The position numbers were made by a program, and so were the translations under genes. Positions 59,958 through 64,000 of a DNA stretch of 64,000 bases are shown here, piece by piece (position 1 is the stretch's first letter; the number at the start of each line of letters is the position of its first letter). The notes under the pieces were generated by a model. The model saw nothing but the letters and a program-made list of their open reading frames with translations. It had not been told where the DNA came from and did no database searches. Origin of the DNA: CAWBQO01 sp963790965. Its GTDB lineage: Bacteria; Bacteroidota; Rhodothermia; Rhodothermales; DASSAV01. The stretch spans positions 310,001 to 374,000 of the forward strand of contig CAWBQO010000002.1 of the NCBI GenBank assembly GCA_963790965.1, given 5' to 3'.

Positions 59958-60380
59958 ATGTCACACATCCTCCTGGGCGCCTCGCGAGCGGCGCTCGCCT
60001 TTCTGTTCGCCGGTGCCGGCGCGATGCACTTCATCGTTCCCGGCGTTTTTGCGCGCATCGTACCGCCGCTCCTTCCCCGCCCGACCCTGCTGGTCTACCT
60101 GAGCGGCCTGTTTGAAATGGCGGGCGGCATCGGACTGCTTTTCCGCCGCACGCGCCGCGCAGCCGGAGCCGGCCTCCTTCTCTTGCTCCTCGCCGTGTGG
60201 CCCGCCAACTTCCAGATGCTGTTCGACGCGCGCGGGCGGGGCGTCTCGGCCCTATACGAAGCGCTGCTCTGGCTCCGCCTGCCACTTCAGGTCCCGCTCA
60301 TGCTCTGGGTCTGGGCCGTGTCGCTGCGGCGCAATTCTTCCCTTCGGCCAGGCGGCAATTATCCGCAGATCGGCCGTTAA
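59958..60380 (+). CDS. DoxX family membrane protein
   Basis: 140 residues from ATG 59958 (MSHILLGASRAALAFLF); the frame runs upstream through the repeat, which is not counted. Four hydrophobic helices, with GAGAMHFIVPGVFARIVP and LVYLSGLFEMAGGIGLLF typical of DoxX-like proteins, then AAGAGLLLLLLAVWPANFQM and LRLPLQVPLMLWVWAVSL. The family includes subunits of quinone-linked oxidoreductases, but most members are uncharacterised. Confidence 0.82.
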   Translation: MSHILLGASRAALAFLFAGAGAMHFIVPGVFARIVPPLLPRPTLLVYLSGLFEMAGGIGLLFRRTRRAAGAGLLLLLLAVWPANFQMLFDARGRGVSALYEALLWLRLPLQVPLMLWVWAVSLRRNSSLRPGGNYPQIGR

Positions 60381-60455
60381 TGGATTGATCCGCGCGCGAA
60401 CAGAACGTATTATATACCACGCGCCGTTAGAGTTCATATTCAAAGAGACGAAACT

Positions 60456-60911
60456 ATGAGCATGGCAAAACGCATCGCTCCGCTCATCTTCCTTGCCGCG
60501 TCGCTCCTGCCGGGATGCCGGCTGGTGGGCCACGAAGAGGAAACGGACTCGTTCTCGCACGATCCTGCGCTCTTGACCGGCACCTGGATCTGGGAGAGGT
60601 CCACCTACTTCGAGACGTCCGACGGCAAGCCGAACGTGGCCACGCCGGAATCTTCCGGCCATACGGAGCGGCTTGTTTTTACGGCCGACATGCGGCTCTT
60701 GACGTACCGAAACGGCGAACTGATAAGCGACAGGCCTTACGCCACGGAGGAATCCTGTACGGACGACGGATCCTCTTGCACGGCAACCCTGGTCCTGGAT
60801 TTCGGCTTAGGTGCCGGCTTTCAGCCGATATACCGCGTCAGCGAGGCCCGGCTGATCATAAGCACGGCCCCCGTTGACGGACCGGAGTCGGAATACTCGA
60901 GGTCGCGGTGA
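60456..60911 (+). CDS. Small lipoprotein (lipocalin-like)
   Basis: 151 residues. Lipobox at LIFLAASLLPGC (Cys ~21). The mature part has an opening LLTGTWIWERSTYF followed by beta strands (ERLVFTADMRLLTYRNGEL, ATLVLDFGLGAG), resembling the lipocalin-like lipoproteins of Bacteroidota that begin with L.G.W.W. Two Cys (ESCTDDGSSC) may form a disulphide. Located at the inner face of the outer membrane or periplasm. The membrane protein gene follows after seven bases. Confidence 0.68.
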   Translation: MSMAKRIAPLIFLAASLLPGCRLVGHEEETDSFSHDPALLTGTWIWERSTYFETSDGKPNVATPESSGHTERLVFTADMRLLTYRNGELISDRPYATEESCTDDGSSCTATLVLDFGLGAGFQPIYRVSEARLIISTAPVDGPESEYSRSR

Positions 60912-60918
60912 TGGGGTT

Positions 60919-61596
60919 ATGAAGAAATTCCTTGCACTCGCCCTCACGGCCCTTTTTCTTGCGCTCGGTTCATGGCTCGTGTTTTCGTGGTATGAGGCGG
61001 ACACCGAGCTGCGCACGCTCTGCGAGCAGTTTGAACGTCAAGGTGCCCTCTCCGAGGTTCGCGCGGCCCTCGGCACGGGCGAGTACATCGACGTTCGATC
61101 CACCGCGCCACACCTGATCGTCGACAGCCCCTGGAATCTCCGCACCTCCTCTTGCCGCGCGTCTTTTACCGAACAGCAAGCCGCCTCCGCTGAGTACCGG
61201 GTCGGATTCGCGCTGCAGCCCGTAGGCGCGTGGGTCGCCGTGGTGCTCCTCGCCGCGTCGGTACTGCTGCATCTCCTGCTCGGCTTTGGCGCTCCGCTCG
61301 GGCGATGGGTGTGGTTCGGACGCTTTCGCAAGCTGCCGAGGCGCATCCGAATGGGTAGCTTCATTATCGCGCTCCTTTACGCAGCGGGACTCTGGGCCGT
61401 CCTGGAACGCGCGCACCTCATCGGCGGCGGCGACGGCGAAGTGGCCGCTGCGGCCTTGCTCGGCATCCTGACGGCACTTTTTGGCCTGAACAGTCTCGCC
61501 AACGCCGTCTCCACATCTGCGCATGTCCGCCGGTACCTGGCCCCGGCCACGGTGGTGCTCTATCTCGCCTGCCTCGTCGTCGTACTCGGGCCTTAG
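60919..61596 (+). CDS. Hypothetical membrane protein
   Basis: 225 residues from ATG 60919 (MKKFLALALTALFLALG). One N-terminal helix, an extracytoplasmic part (~25-105) with three Cys, then four helices (VGAWVAVVLLAASVLLHLLL, MGSFIIALLYAAGLWAVLE, VAAAALLGILTALFGL, YLAPATVVLYLACLVVVLG). No family recognised. It follows the small lipoprotein gene and probably forms a two-gene unit. Confidence 0.65.
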   Translation: MKKFLALALTALFLALGSWLVFSWYEADTELRTLCEQFERQGALSEVRAALGTGEYIDVRSTAPHLIVDSPWNLRTSSCRASFTEQQAASAEYRVGFALQPVGAWVAVVLLAASVLLHLLLGFGAPLGRWVWFGRFRKLPRRIRMGSFIIALLYAAGLWAVLERAHLIGGGDGEVAAAALLGILTALFGLNSLANAVSTSAHVRRYLAPATVVLYLACLVVVLGP

Positions 61597-61694
61597 CTTC
61601 CTCCGCTCTTTGCCTCGCCCGTCGCAACGTGCAGGCAGAACCCGGCGGCATCGGGAGCGTTACAAATTGGCTACCGAAATCTGCTGACGATTAA

Positions 61695-64000
<2,306 letters not shown>

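Overview
The window is a chromosomal segment of a high-GC bacterium of the Bacteroidota/Rhodothermota side of the tree, most likely a Rhodothermales relative. The evidence is mixed: a Bacteroidota-type serine palmitoyltransferase (387-1682), a DUF5683 protein next to parB (3199-3912), a secreted M1 peptidase ending in a type IX secretion sorting domain (36521-38584), promoter-like TTG/TATATTG elements, weak Shine-Dalgarno sequences and several TTG/GTG starts. No rRNA, tRNA or CRISPR array was seen.

Layout. 1-6 kb (minus): a sphingolipid-type locus (acyltransferase fragment plus Spt), a glycosyltransferase, then DUF5683-parB-parA. 6-12 kb (plus): UvrD-type helicase, GNAT, geranylgeranyl-reductase-like flavoprotein, yajC, ribBA; then an FKBP (minus). 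12.4-17.2 kb: a dispersed repeat, an orphan receiver and a 1359-residue CheB-CheR-PAS histidine kinase. 17.2-18.1 kb: about 0.9 kb of mosaic intergenic repeats. 18.2-22.1 kb: the succinate dehydrogenase operon sdhC-sdhD-sdhA-small membrane ORF-sdhB (minus). 22.3-28.5 kb: a Fic remnant, an AT-richer gene-poor stretch, and three secreted or surface proteins, two of them paralogues and one frameshifted. 28.5-30.6 kb: RNase Y with a strongly structured upstream region and an intrinsic terminator. 30.8-34.1 kb: a HEPN protein, a hairpin-rich spacer, and an intact terminase-portal pair without other phage genes.

34-57 kb is housekeeping and peripheral metabolism: L31, CPBP protease, M1 peptidase, YraN, GbsR-like regulator, SAM hydrolase family, a sigma-like/transmembrane fusion overlapping recQ, M42 and PIG-L enzymes, response regulator, BtuF-like protein, PAS protein, DUF2179, TerC, GH13 enzyme, flavin reductase, SPL-like radical SAM protein, glycerate kinase and WYL regulator. 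58.1-59.9 kb holds an IS110-family transposase with a long non-coding 5' flank (candidate bridge RNA), lying between two copies of the dispersed repeat and beside a REP-like hairpin. 60-64 kb: DoxX, a lipoprotein, a membrane protein, gyrB and the start of a GT2 glycosyltransferase.

The observations most worth following are the orphan DNA-packaging pair with its HEPN/hairpin neighbourhood, the structured RNA candidate upstream of rny, the dispersed repeat family around the IS110 element, and the sigma-like/transmembrane fusion.
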